DNA of 64,000 nucleotides from Euglena gracilis (lineage: Eukaryota > Euglenida > Euglenophyceae > Euglenales): positions 44,698,309 to 44,762,308 of the forward strand of contig CP154957.1 in NCBI GenBank assembly GCA_039621445.1. Reading direction: 5' to 3'. The position numbers and the translations under genes were made by a program. This document shows positions 41,701-51,640 of this stretch, in pieces. A model generated the notes under the pieces. That model saw only the letters and a program-made list of their open reading frames with translations. It was not told the origin of the DNA and made no database searches. How positions within the stretch are numbered: the first letter of the stretch is position 1; each line of letters starts with the position of its first letter.

Positions 41701-44432
41701 GTGGAGTCCCTGCACGACATCTACAAGTGGCACTGCGCCCAGGTGTCACCCCCGCTGCCTTGTTGCGGAGGAATCTTTTGCGTGTCTGAAAGTGTTTCAT
41801 GAATGTGTTGTGGAAAACAGCCATTTGCACGCCCAGGCTCTGGAACAGAATTGCATGGGTGGTTTGTATGTTCTTCCCCAAAAATGCATGATGAATATGT
41901 GAATTTTTTAGGGCAGTGATAACTTTTGACCAGATTCTTCGTGCGAGGACCAAACTAACGGCTATGCTACCGTTTCTGAGCCCTGAATTGCCAAGCACAC
42001 AGCTGGGCTCTTCCCTTGCCTGATCCACAGAGCTCCATAAAGCCGAACTCGGGGCTCCTGAAGGTTCTGCCCCGGGAGCCAGGCCAGTTCATCACGGAGA
42101 TCAACATGGATTACAATTACATCGGTCTGCCGCCCAAAATTTTTTGATCTTTTCAGTTCAATGCTCTGCCAAATATCACTTCATTTATGCCAATGCATTG
42201 TTGATGGTTTGTTGATTCTCAATTTGGTGTGAGAATGTGTCATATGTATTTTTGTGGGCAACACGACAGAGGTTTTTTAAGTCTTGGACCCCCTCCCCCA
42301 GGGGGGAGGGGGGTCCAAGGGACCCACTTCCCCCGGGGGGGGGGTGGGGGTCCAAGGGACCCACTCCCCCGGGGGGGGGGGGGGGTGGGGGCTGGTGGGT
42401 ATATCTTTTTTTCAACGCCGAAGGTGCCGAAAATTTTGAAAATGGTGCCGTTTTTATCATTTTTGGGCCATTTTTAGGCAAATGTGGGTGGGTCCCCGGG
42501 ACCCCCCCCCCTCCCCCCCCGGGGGCCCCACCCCAGGGGGGTGGGTGGGTGCCGATCCCCTCCCCCCGGTTTTTTTAAGAAACTCCTGCAACAGGAACAA
42601 ACCATCATCCTCGCTCAACCATCAACAATATCCAAACTTCATCATGTCTCGGTGTACGAAACCTTCAGGAGGATTAAGTGGAGTTGAGTGTCGCAGAAAG
42701 AAACCCTTAATGTCCACCAGAATGTATTTTTGTGTTGGAGGGATTTACCTGCAGAGGAATGCGGATATTTTTTTTTTCAAACAGAACTGCTGCTCCAACC
42801 AAGAATGGACGTTGTCAGAACCAGCCAGCGTCCAACTTAAAGGCTTTTGAGGTCCTGTGTTGTTGCCTGTTAATCCCTGGAGCACGAGTGTCCGATGGCC
42901 CTAAGCCTGTTCAGTGCATTTGGGTAAATGCCAAAATGGGGATGTTATTGACAGAACATGTTTGAGTGTCAAAATGGGATGATATGTCTCGCAGAGCGGG
43001 AATAAAGTAAAGTTCTTTTCTGTGGGATTTTGGCTGACACTCCTGGACCTTTGACCCGTGACTTGACACTCTTTCACCCTGGATTTGGACCATTTTTTTT
43101 TTAATCTTCCTACCCCTGTCAGTTCTTAGAGCCCCAAAGCCTGCCAAACATTTCAGTTTCACTGCTTTTTGCTGACCAATTGTGCTTTGTAGCAGGCTTT
43201 TTGAAGTCTCTTTTTTCCTTCAAAAGCATTTTTCCCGCCGCTTTTTTCTCACCGGGTTTGCCATCAATCAGTTCTCTTCGTGCCAACGCCCCAACAAAGC
43301 CTGCCCCGAGCCTCGTTAATTTTGTTTCCTTTTTATTTCCTTTTCATGGTCTTTCGCGAAAAGAGTTGAAGAAGTGAGTGAGTGCTTGGGTCTGTGGGCC
43401 AGGGAGGGGTCGGATCCACCCCACCGCAGCCCCGGCGGCCGTTTCCCACATTGCAGGGGTGAAGGGGATGCAGCCACTGCTGGAGATCCTGCGGGTCAAC
43501 CGGGGACCAGAGCAACGCGGAAGCCGCCCGAACCAACCCCGTGCTGCCCCGACACATCGCAATGAGGTGTATTTCGGGGTGATCCGGCCGGCTTTTGAAG
43601 TTTGGCGGAGGGGTATTGGGCAAGGTCATCGGCCGGTGTGCTTTTCAAAAACGTTAATTGGTCGGTTTTTAGCCATGTCAGGTGCTCCTCCTCCGGCAGG
43701 ATGGGTTCTGGAGACAGCCTTTCATGACGTGCCAACAGCGTGGAATGAGCACTCCCCCGGGGGTTGGGACGCGGTGCCCTGCGGGGGCCTGCGCACACTT
43801 AACCTGCGGGACAACAACCTGGAGAACGCGGAGGTGCGGGCGCTGGTGGCGGTGCTGCTGGCGACGGAGGAGGATACGCTCACAATGTTGGACCTCAGCA
43901 ACAACCCCGTCTCCCTCGCCGGCGGCTCGGCCCTGATGGACCTGCTGGCCAGGGCGGGTCGGGAGCTTTGGGCTTGTCACGGGGCCGTGGAAAGATGCCC
44001 CACAGCTTTTGAGACGTTTTTTTTTAAACTTTTAAATTTTAAAACTTTTTTTTTGAATATCATTCGAGGCACAAAGCCAAGAAAGGTAATTCACTTTGGA
44101 TCGCACAAAAGCCTATGTATTCTGTGTAACCCCAACCTTTTCAAGAATGTGCAGACAAGTGCGTTTGGGCACTTTTGGCCGCCTAAATGAACGCCAACCA
44201 AGGCCCCAGTCAGCGAGATCCCTGGGAAGGTTTGCCAAGGGTGGCATTGAGGGTTCATTGCCCCCGTGTGGTGTGGCGGATTTTGTTCTTCGGGTCCGCA
44301 CGCTCGCCCCTGCCAACGTCCAAGCGGCGCCGGCTGACGGAGGTGAAGCTGACCGGCACCCTAATCCAGCCCAAGGTGCGGGAGAAGATCCAGGAGCTGG
44401 CGGCAGGCAACCTGGCCCGCCAGCAAGGATGA
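35508..44432 (+). CDS. helical / proline-rich / LRR protein locus (one gene or two)
   Basis: Exons in order: 35508-35707, 35793-35877, 36529-36759, 37537-37655, 37868-38009, about 39164-39311, 39482-39519, 39597-39823, possibly 40211 onward, 41522-41742, 42031-42124, 43457 to about 43505, about 43788-43962 and 44334-44432. The first eight encode GC-rich helical sequence, for example QVEALQQNLRIVEAEV, ELQALLADVIAEVNAV and LFTVAVSADGQGALSF. These vaguely recall dynein heavy-chain tails but are not firmly assignable. Proline-rich exons lead into a leucine-rich-repeat domain: ITEINMDYNYIG, LRTLNLRDNNLENAEV, LTMLDLSNNPVSLAGG and LTEVKLTG, of the 28-29-residue ribonuclease-inhibitor type. The stop is at 44430-44432. 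No start or stop separates the two halves, so a single gene is possible. Confidence 0.5.
35793..35877 (+). CDS. helical-protein exon 2
   Basis: Encodes DPGQVEALQQNLRIVEAEVA then ALRSQLQV, an amphipathic coiled-coil-like helix. Phases match exons on both sides. Confidence 0.55.
36230..36400. repeat. dispersed family copy in intron
   Basis: A diverged copy of the 20880-21140 family (GCCTGGTTGCCAGTGG, GTAAACAAGG, CAGAAGAAGGCAC) between helical exons 2 and 3. Confidence 0.6.
36529..36759 (+). CDS. helical-protein exon 3
   Basis: Encodes NLWAGRVYGKISRVATVALL, a Pro/Gly linker, then LGGAELQALLADVIAEVNAV and RFYDDRPGEW. An in-frame TAA directly precedes the AAAG acceptor, which fixes the 5' border. 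Confidence 0.55.
37537..37655 (+). CDS. helical-protein exon 4
   Basis: Encodes LIRRLSERLAAGLLQCVCAA then LHPLAAAALGHTPGLPQ. Strong GC bias at third positions, as in neighbouring exons. Confidence 0.55.
37868..38009 (+). CDS. helical-protein exon 5, frame broken in a C run
   Basis: The protein-like frame ILRSALFTVAVSADGQGALS then FQPAIPTAVDAVQHVAEQ has a stop and no acceptor just upstream. It joins the preceding exon in phase only if the C run at 37876-37881 has one more base. The printed frame may reflect a base-call or assembly error. Confidence 0.45.
38050..38313. mobile_element. TA-flanked MITE, family F
   Basis: A 264-bp element with inverted ends TACCGGGGGGGGGAATTTT and AAAATCCCC...CCGGTA, and inner GCGAAATATTTCC repeats on both arms. 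Non-coding, in an intron. Confidence 0.78.
39164..39311 (+). CDS. helical-protein exon 6, 5' border unsure
   Basis: Reads VRVHPDVQQPLDALSASLA then SLPGRADALLAHVQ before GTCTGC. No acceptor gives the phase expected from exon 5. Confidence 0.45.
39482..39519 (+). CDS. helical-protein exon 7
   Basis: A 38-nt exon, AEYGPLWSAVIR, between CCGCACAG and GTGGCA. It fits the phase of exons 6 and 8. Confidence 0.45.
39597..39823 (+). CDS. helical-protein exon 8
   Basis: Encodes LDPEPFLDHLSRLAVAAP, then AADLAEVHRALAARLGDHLA and LKERLLQATVSAP. The helical, Ala/Leu-rich pattern and extreme third-position GC match exons 3-5. Confidence 0.55.
39884..40078 (+). repeat. GTGTGC microsatellite
   Basis: GTGTGC hexamers to about 39960, then mixed GT/GC runs. 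Long minus-strand His/Thr frames across it are artefacts. Confidence 0.9.
40210..41521 (+). other. proline-rich exon-like sequence
   Basis: 40211 onward (after CTGCTGTCAG) and 41050-41400 are Pro/Ala/Ser-rich in every + frame and may be exons linking the helical and LRR parts. LESNVSHLEKN is the most protein-like frame of the first. Low complexity prevents a choice. 40420-41040 shows nothing recognisable. Confidence 0.4.
41522..41742 (+). CDS. LRR-protein exon, Pro/Ala-rich N-terminus
   Basis: Pro/Ala-rich sequence ending ESLHDIYKWHCAQ before GTGTCA. The YxxxC segment leading into KPNSGLL resembles the helix that precedes LRRs in RI-like proteins. Confidence 0.6.
42031..42124 (+). CDS. LRR-protein exon A
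   Basis: After GATCCACAG. Encodes SSIKPNSGLLKVLPREPGQF then ITEINMDYNYI. Phase 1 end joins exon B to give NYIGVKGMQPLLEIL. Confidence 0.72.
42271..42590. repeat. CTTGGACC-type C/G-tract element
   Basis: Same family as 28555-28845: TTTTTTAAGTCTTGGACCCC at the left, CGAAAATTTTGAAAATGGTG body, and TTTTTTTAAGAAACTCC at the right. Confidence 0.65.
43457..43505 (+). CDS. LRR-protein exon B
   Basis: After CACATTGCAG. Reads VKGMQPLLEILRVNR. The 3' border has no GT at the point where the next LRR begins. The frame remains open through the following 282 nt. Confidence 0.6.
43788..43962 (+). CDS. LRR-protein exon C
   Basis: Encodes LRTLNLRDNNLENAEVRALV, AVLLATEEDTLTMLDLSNN and PVSLAGGSALMDLLARAGR: two complete ribonuclease-inhibitor-type repeats. 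Borders set by LRR spacing, not by splice signals. Confidence 0.72.
44334..44432 (+). CDS. LRR-protein terminal exon
   Basis: Reads LTEVKLTGTLIQPKVREKIQ then ELAAGNLARQQG and TGA. A final LRR strand and a capping helix. The nearest AG (44323-44324) is in phase 0 while exon C, as set by LRR spacing, ends after CGG. Confidence 0.68.
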   Translation: MTEVKLTGTLIQPKVREKIQELAAGNLARQQG

Positions 44433-44692
44433 CCCCCCCCCCCCCCGGATGCCTGCACTGGGGCCCAGTCAAACCCACCCTCATGCATGTCCTCTGGTCT
44501 CTCTTAATGTGTATGTCGCTGCGTTGCAAGATCTGCGACTCCTTCGATTCCTGCCGTGCACACCGCTTTCATCGTTGTGCAGGGCCACAACTCATGCGGC
44601 CAAACTTCCCGTTTCCTGTCCTGCCAAGAGCGGTGTTTTTGTTCCGTGCCTCTTGTCTTGCACGACATGCAAACGGCTTGGTTCCGAGTGGG

Positions 44693-45095
44693 GCAGGCAT
44701 TTGCTTAAGGGATTGCAGTACCCTGGGGGGGGTGGACTGCAGCTAGTCCAAATTTGGCTAGTGGGTTTTCTAGCAGACCCCCCCCCCCCCCGGGGGTCTG
44801 CTAGCAGGGCTAGCTAGTGGAAAATTTTTTTTCCAGTGACCGGCGCGAAGCGCCGAAAATTTTTTTTGGGACCCCCCAAAATGGCCAAGAATGCCCGTTT
44901 TTGGCCATTTTTGGGAATTTTTGGAACAAAATCAGCCAAAAACCTGTTAAAAACCTCATTTTTCCAGTTCGGGGGACCCCCGGACCCCCCCCCCCCCCGG
45001 GGGAGGGGGGTCTAGCTAGTCCACTTTTTCCAGTGTCTAGCCGATTGGCTAGCCAGTACCCCCCCCCCCCCGGGGGTCCTTAAGCAAATGCCTGC
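44693..45095. mobile_element. TIR element, family E
   Basis: A 403-bp element with perfect 18-bp inverted ends GCAGGCATTTGCTTAAGG. AGTGGG occurs near both ends and may be a target duplication. Inner CTAGCAGACCCC / GGGGTCTGCTAG arms and body GACCGGCGCGAAGCGCCGAA. A truncated copy is at 31690-32064. Non-coding, just downstream of the LRR stop. Confidence 0.8.
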
Positions 45096-46291
45096 TCAGT
45101 GGGGAGGAACACAAATGCATTTTTTGTGTTTTTTTTGAATTTTTCGATTTTGGCAAAATTTTTGGTTTTTTTTGTGTGTTTTTTTGTGTGTTTTTTTTGC
45201 TTTTTTCCTGGCGATTTTTGGATTTTGCTTTTTCATTTTTTTTGACAATGAAAAAGTCCTCCTTTTGGCCCCGATTTCCCCTGAAGGCCAAAATTTTTGT
45301 CAATTTTTTCAATTCAATTCAATCATTTTTTTGTCATTTTTTCATTTTTTTTTTTGGTCAAGAAAATGCTTATTTTTATGCAAAATGAAAAAAAATTACC
45401 CAATGGAGCCGAAATTTTTCTACGTCCTCTCTAGTGGAAAGTGTACATCCCGTGGGAGCTCCAAACGGATTTTACATGCAATTTGGGATTTTTTTTTGCT
45501 TTTTTTTGCGTCGCATTTTTTTTAAGGGTCCATGTTGCGCTCCCTCCCTGTTCTGAGCCCCTGAACACCACACGCAAAGAAGAAAAGCCATTTTAACTCC
45601 AGTCTAGTTCATGCTGTTTTTTCTGCGCAATAATATGGTATACTTCACCGTGGGCATAGCATAGAATTCCATGGCTGGCAGGTGAATGAATATTTGCATT
45701 TTTTTCATTGATTATTTTTTGAACAGTTGTCCCACCATATGCCCAGCCAGAAGTGGCTCAAGAAAATTCTCACCTTGATTATCCTCTCTGGAGTGGATTG
45801 AGAGTGGTCAATCCCCCAACAACTTGCTGGGATTCCTAAGCTTAGCTGATTTGAAAGTAGACTCGGGAGGCTGAGGGAATTCATGTTCTTGCCTTTCCCG
45901 TAATATCGGAAACGATCCCCTGTCTGAGAAGTTGAATCTAGGCGGTGGGCATTTGAACCCTGCCCTCACGGAAGCCCCAGCAACAGGGCGCTTGAGCCGG
46001 GGGAGACGACCACCACCCATGGGGTTCCCCCCCCCAGTCAGCAGCCTTTTCCAGCCTCGGTCCCCCCACATCGGTGAGTTTTACGTCTTGTCGGTAGGGG
46101 TGTCCTGGTCTACAACCGGCAGGACCCCTCTCTAAAGGTGCCCCACAGTGCCCAACATGGCGTTTCGGGTCACTTTGAGGATAAGATTTCTGACCCAGTG
46201 CTTCGCGCCGGGCATAGAATAAGTCACTTTGGCTGCACCATTTTTTAGGTGGGGGGTGTACTTTCCACTTTGTACCATAGCCAGAGGGGGG

Positions 46292-46510
46292 TAAACCCCC
46301 CCCCCCCCCTAATAGAAGCACGGGTGCGCTTATAGGGGACCGCCGGCGGCGGGAGGTGCGCTTCTATTTGGACCCTAGCTGCACGATTTTCGTTGATTTC
46401 CTTTAGAAATCCCATCAAAATGGGGGGGTGCGCTTGTAGCGGACCGCCGCCTCTTTTATTTTGGCCCCTGTGCTTGTAGCGGCCCCGTGCTTCTGTTAGG
46501 GGGGGGGTTT
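46292..46510. mobile_element. MITE family D, copy 2 (inverted)
   Basis: Shares AATAGAAGCACGG ends, TTGATTTCCTTTAGAAATCC and GCGCTTGTAGCGGACCGCCG with the 23164-23397 element, in opposite orientation. Confidence 0.75.
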
Positions 46511-46837
46511 CCCCCCCCCCCCAACCGCCTTACCAGCCAGCATCCCTCTGAGCTGGACCTCCCAGGGGGGGGGGGGTTGTTAAGCCCCTGCTCAGCAAGA
46601 AAATATTTCTCTTGGCCATTTTAATTTGTCGGTGTATCCAATGCATGCACGCATATTTATGAAAATGAATCAATGAGGTGCACCATGTCAATGTGCACAT
46701 TTGTCAGCAAACATTTCTGCACATTTATGGTAATCTGCACGGATGCCGAGGAAAGGTGCATGAACTGTAAACATATGATACTGTGTGTTTATGTTAACTT
46801 AAGTCTTGTGAACATATGTACACGTGATATATATATC

Positions 46838-46847
<10 letters not shown>

Positions 46848-46890
<43 letters not shown>
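46848..46890 (+). repeat. GT microsatellite
   Basis: About 21 GT units following an AT-alternating stretch. Confidence 0.9.
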
Positions 46891-46891
<1 letters not shown>

Positions 46892-47407
46892 ATGCGGTAT
46901 ATGGTATATGGTTGACAACTCTGTTTTTGCTGTTGTTTGCACAGCAGTTGTTAGTTTCCTTTGCATGTGATGCTTTACAACAACAGCTATGGCCGTGCTG
47001 TCTATAGCCGAGGCTGCTCTCCCCTTTGGGGATTTCTTTGGCAACCTCCCCGCTTGGTCCCTCCTGGCATTGCCTTTTCAGTTCCCAGTATCCCCCCTAA
47101 GGACTCATCTGGGGGACTGGTTTTTCCAGCCCTGAAATGCCAAGCACATAATGGGGCAGAGGTGGGTGAACAATGGATGACAATGGCATTGGCACACCCA
47201 TCTCCACTACACATCGAATCGGAGCGGCAAAGACCGTCAGAATTTTTTTCCCAAAACGCGAGAAATGGAAGATTCTGGCAGATGACGTGAAATTGACGAA
47301 ACCGCACATAAATTCAGAACATCTGTCGTTGCCAGGGAATCGAGGGTCCAAAACAGCAGTAACAAAGCTCATACACTTGTTGCCTACACCCCGATGGCAA
47401 CAAGTGG

Positions 47408-47900
47408 TTGGTGTGGAGGGAGTGCCACCTCGTGCTTGAGAATGGAACCACGACCCAAACGACCTACTATGCCCAAGCGGACACCTCGGCACTCGGGATA
47501 AACCCGCAGGACGGGATGTTCTACCCGCACCTCTACACCCAGGCGCTCGCCGCTCAGGCAGTGGGCGGCCAGGCGGCAGCGTCGTTCCAGCAGCCCAGCC
47601 AGCTGTGGACCCCCGCCATGCTGCATCAGCGTCAACCCCCCGGCCCCCAAGGTAGCGATGTAGGGTGGGTGCCTGTTTTTTTCTTCTTCAGGGAATACAT
47701 CCCTTACCGTTCACGGGCATCCCTGACAACGCCACAAGAATAACCACCATAACTCCGTCATGCGCCTCTGCTAGTGTGCTAGTGTGTCACTGTCCGACCA
47801 CGTAAACATTGAACTGACAAAGGTGGATTGGAGGTGGGCAACTCGATTTTGGAGCGTGGCGATTGTCTCGTATAGATATGCTCTTAAATTGGACATTTTA

Positions 47901-47931
<31 letters not shown>

Positions 47932-50900
47932 CATGCATTTTTTTTGGGGTTGCTATTCCCACCTCGGGGAATGTGCCTCACCATCAGTGAACTGTCCACT
48001 TTCCTTCTTTTAATCTGCCTTATTCCCCCCCCCCCCATTTAGATCGACCCCCCTCTGATAACGAACACCCCCATTTATAACGACCCATCCTGGATTTTCC
48101 ACCAACTGAAAAGTCAGATACGACGCCGTTCGTTCATATTCAAGGGGGTTTGCAATCCGGATGAAGCAGGGGGAGGGCCATGCCTCCGCCCCCTCCCTCC
48201 CTGCCCGGCCCACCACCGGCGCCACGGGGTTGCCCCAACCCGCCGCAGAGCCGCGGCGGCCGCCGTGGCAGCGGCACAACCCCCAGCGGCCCTCCTCCTG
48301 GAGCGCCCCGCGGGGCCCCCCCACCCCCGCCCCGACCGGCCCGGCGGCCCGCGGCACGGCCCCGGCCCGCCCCGCCTCCCACAGCGCCCCCGGCCCCGGC
48401 CCCGGCCCCGGCCCCCAGCTCCGCCGGCGCCGCCGCAGCCGCCGGCCCGGCCGCGCCGCCGACCATGAAGCGCATTGTGAAGCACCAGCCCACCCAGGGG
48501 GCGGACCTCGCCCGCTCGTCCCAGGGCGGCTGCCAGCGGCTGGAGATCATCGACCCTGCGCAGGCGGCTTGCCTGGGTGGCCCCCGCCGCCTGGAGTGAG
48601 ACCCCTTCCCCCGATGTTGTGTACTAGCCGCCCCTGGGTGGGTGGGTGGGTGGGTGGGCGGGTGTTGTTGCAGGGATTTGTTTTTATCCTGAAACAGATA
48701 ACTACAGATTGTCCAAAACCCCCGAACATGGATAACTATGGATGTGAGGTCTGGCACGGCTGAGGAGGACTTTGACTGATGGGCAGGGGAGGGGTGTCAC
48801 ACATCAATGCATATTAGCATCACACCATGCTCTTTTTGATTGTGGTATTTGGACTTTTCAGAAGTTTTGTTACGAGGGAAACTCGGCTTGGTCGATAGGC
48901 CCTGGGACCCAAAACTGACCTCGGGGGGGTGTTTGCTATGGGTAGGCACTCCACAGCAGGCATGGGGTTGGTGAAAAAGCTAGAATGCGACCCAACCTCC
49001 CAGGGGGTGACTATCTGGGGTTTCCCCCCCGAACTGACTGTTTTTTTGAAATTGCAGAGCGACCCCCCAGTATGTAATGGATGGTCTGGACGTGCCTTGC
49101 CGCCCCTGGTTTCCATGTCACCTCCTTCCCCAACACCAGGCAGGTCCGCTGCCGTCAAAACCATGGAGGAGGTGGTCATCGTTGCGCCGGAGGGCGTGCC
49201 GCTGGCCCCCATCGTGTATGAGGGGCCGAAGCCGCCAACCATCCCGGAGGGCGTGGAGACTGGGCTGCCTTTTAAAGGCATGACTGGCTCCTCAACAAAA
49301 TGAAAAGGGACAAAATCAAGAATGTTGGCAGTATTGCAGCACACTCTTTTTTTGGAGGACAACAGTCACCCATCACACACAAGGACCGTGGCAAATGCAA
49401 CCTATCTTTACGGCCCAAATGGCTGAAATGGCTGATTCAAACCTCTCCAGCATTGTTCCATCCAGCAACCAAAGTCGTAAGAGGCCATTTCAGTTTTCGA
49501 GTGCCAAAAACTCCGGCATTCTTGCAGCAACAGAACATTTGTCGCGCACGTGGATTTGCAGTGCAGCGTCTGCCCCTGCAGCCATCGACGGTGGGGGGGG
49601 GCACATAGCCAGTGTTCAGCGCACACTGCAAATTCCTTTAGCGAAACCCCGGCTGTCACACGGCCGACAACCCCGAGGTGGATGCGTGCCCAACAAAAAG
49701 GAGGCCCGGGGGAGACCATCGAGGTGTGCGACGACGAGGGCGGGCCCCCGCCGGAGCCCACACAGCAGATGGACGCCGCGTTCCTGCAGTCCATCGTGGA
49801 GCACATGGTGTCCGGCGGGGACGAGAGCAGCCCGTTCCTGGAGCGGGACCACCAATGCTGGCCAGGGATGGGTGGGGTGAGGGGTGATGGGGCATTGCAC
49901 ACAGGTTTTTTTTGGTTGGGGTATGGTTTGAGGGCATTATTTTTGTTCACTACTTATTTCCTTTTGTTTCATTAAATTTTGCTTTAGAAATGTCTTTTAG
50001 GTTCTTTCTCTGTCAAGGCAAGTCATTTTGCATTTGTTGAAAAAGTGTCCAGATTTCCAGATTCTGTTTCAGCCTTCCATCTTGGATAACACTGGTATGC
50101 TTTTGTTGTGTGGGGACAAAACAATGGATTGAGGAGGGCTCCGTGTTTTCCAGATCTGCATCCGCATCCCCAAACCACATCTGGCGGCATATGTTCTCCG
50201 TCACGTCGCTGAACGACGGAGAGATGCGGCAGTACGACGGGACGCTGAATGAAATATGGCGGACCATGCTGCACAGGGCCCCATTACTCAATGCACCTGA
50301 AGCATTCTGCGATGGGAAACTGGCCGGAAGGAGAGGATGATTTTTGACTGCGTCCCTGGCTTGGTACAGCTTGTCATCACACAGGGCTTGCCAATCAAAG
50401 GTGCCAACTCTGGGTCTGAAAGTGAAACCTAAAGCCGGTTATCCAAAAAAAAACAGACCGGCAATGGGGCCTAAAAATGTTTGGGCCTTCCTTGGCTTTC
50501 AGCACGGCATCGGCGCTGTACTGTTACCAGGCAATTTTGACCCTGTCCTTCTCGGGTCAAATTTCGGCGTTCGAGTGCCCATGCAGACAGCATGGTAGCA
50601 GCCCCAGTTACTGCAAAACTGTTGCGACCAGGCTCGAAAAGAGGTTACGTTTGCATGGGTCGAGTCGAGCAGCTGCCTGCCATGGCTTGCAACCAAAACC
50701 TTGCCCCCCCCTCCCCCCAATGATGGGCTTCCGATGTCGGCGGACGTGCGGCACATGCTGAAGGAAACCAACCTGTCGGACGAGTGTGAGGCAGTCGTTA
50801 TGGGCGACGACCCGAGGTGTGATTCACATCTTTTTGTTGGTGTTTGTCTGTTTGTATGCATATGTACGCTCCGGTGCTCTATTGTGTTCCAGTGCATTCG

Positions 50901-51640
50901 TTTGCATGTGTGCACATGAGTGCACCAAGCGCATTCATGCTCACATAAATACCCACATAAATTCACACATAAATGCTAGAGATGATGGTCTCGTCCAGTC
51001 CCCCAGGGTGGGGTCCCCCTCCTGGTCCCTTCTTTCTTTCCTCAGCTTCGAGCTGTTATTGACGGCGTGACGTATGGCTCGGGATCGCCCCTGCCGGGTG
51101 TGCTGCCCTTCCTGACCCCAGCCCCCCCCCCCAACGCTTTCCCCCTGCTGCACACATGCGCACATTGTGGCACCAGACAGCTCGTGCCCCCTCATTCACG
51201 GTTCCATTGAGGCAATGCCTTCTCCCACATGTGCATACGCATGAGAATCCATTTTTCACCGGTTAACGTCATCAAAATCAAAAGCCATCTGTGTTGCGTT
51301 CCACCCCCGGGCTGTACGCCCATCCCAACACCATTTTGCCTTTTCGACTTTGCATCCTTCTATCATTCCGGGGAGAGCGGGGGTGGCATCCCTGCTCCAC
51401 ACTGTGCGGAAAGTGAATGCGCCTGCATTGGCCCTGGACCGGCAAGGCCTCGCTCGGATTAGAGCGGCAGACCTTCCGACCTGCCCCCTTGGTGGCGCTG
51501 TACAAAGCAACGGAGACCTCCCTGCAAAGCCTGGGCGGGGCGCCAGTGTGCCTGGGTATGGGACTGCCCCGCGAAACCGGCTGTGCCGTCAGAGGCACGC
51601 CACCGCAGGGGGTGTTGCTGACAGGAGAAGAGAAGTTGAA
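47408..51640 (+). CDS. unidentified gene, proline-rich and acidic exons
   Basis: GC-rich exon-like segments: about 47408-47651 (ADTSALGINPQDGMFYPHL, donor GTAGCG), 48180-48595, 49144-49252, about 49701-49850 (GETIEVCDDEGGPPPEP then FLQSIVEHMVSGGDESSPF), about 50152-50270 (RHMFSVTSLNDGEMRQYDGT), about 50727-50815 (SADVRHMLKETNLSDECEAV) and 51050-51620. Only 48595/49144 is a firm phase-matched junction. No domain was recognised. It may be more than one gene. AC microsatellite at 47901-47928; the GGGTGGGTGGG tract at 48636-48662 is intronic. Confidence 0.4.
48180..48595 (+). CDS. unidentified gene, Pro/Ala-rich exon
   Basis: A Pro/Ala-rich low-complexity region followed by TMKRIVKHQPTQGADLARSS, then QGGCQRLEIIDPAQA and a strong donor GTGAGA in phase 2. 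The 5' border is unknown; 48180 is merely the first ATG of the frame. Confidence 0.45.
49144..49252 (+). CDS. unidentified gene, exon following the Pro-rich exon
   Basis: After ACCAGGCAG, in phase with 48595. Encodes AVKTMEEVVIVAPEGVPLAP then IVYEGPKPPTIPEG. The 3' border may be at 49252 (GTGGAG). Confidence 0.45.

Larger units (their letters stand above)
45096..47407. other. spacer with T-rich and microsatellite sequence
   Basis: 45110-45530 is T-rich with TTTTTTTTCATTTTTTTT-like stretches. 45600-46280 has no recognised feature. Family-D MITE copy 2 lies at 46292-46510 and a GT microsatellite at 46848-46890. No gene supported. Confidence 0.5.
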
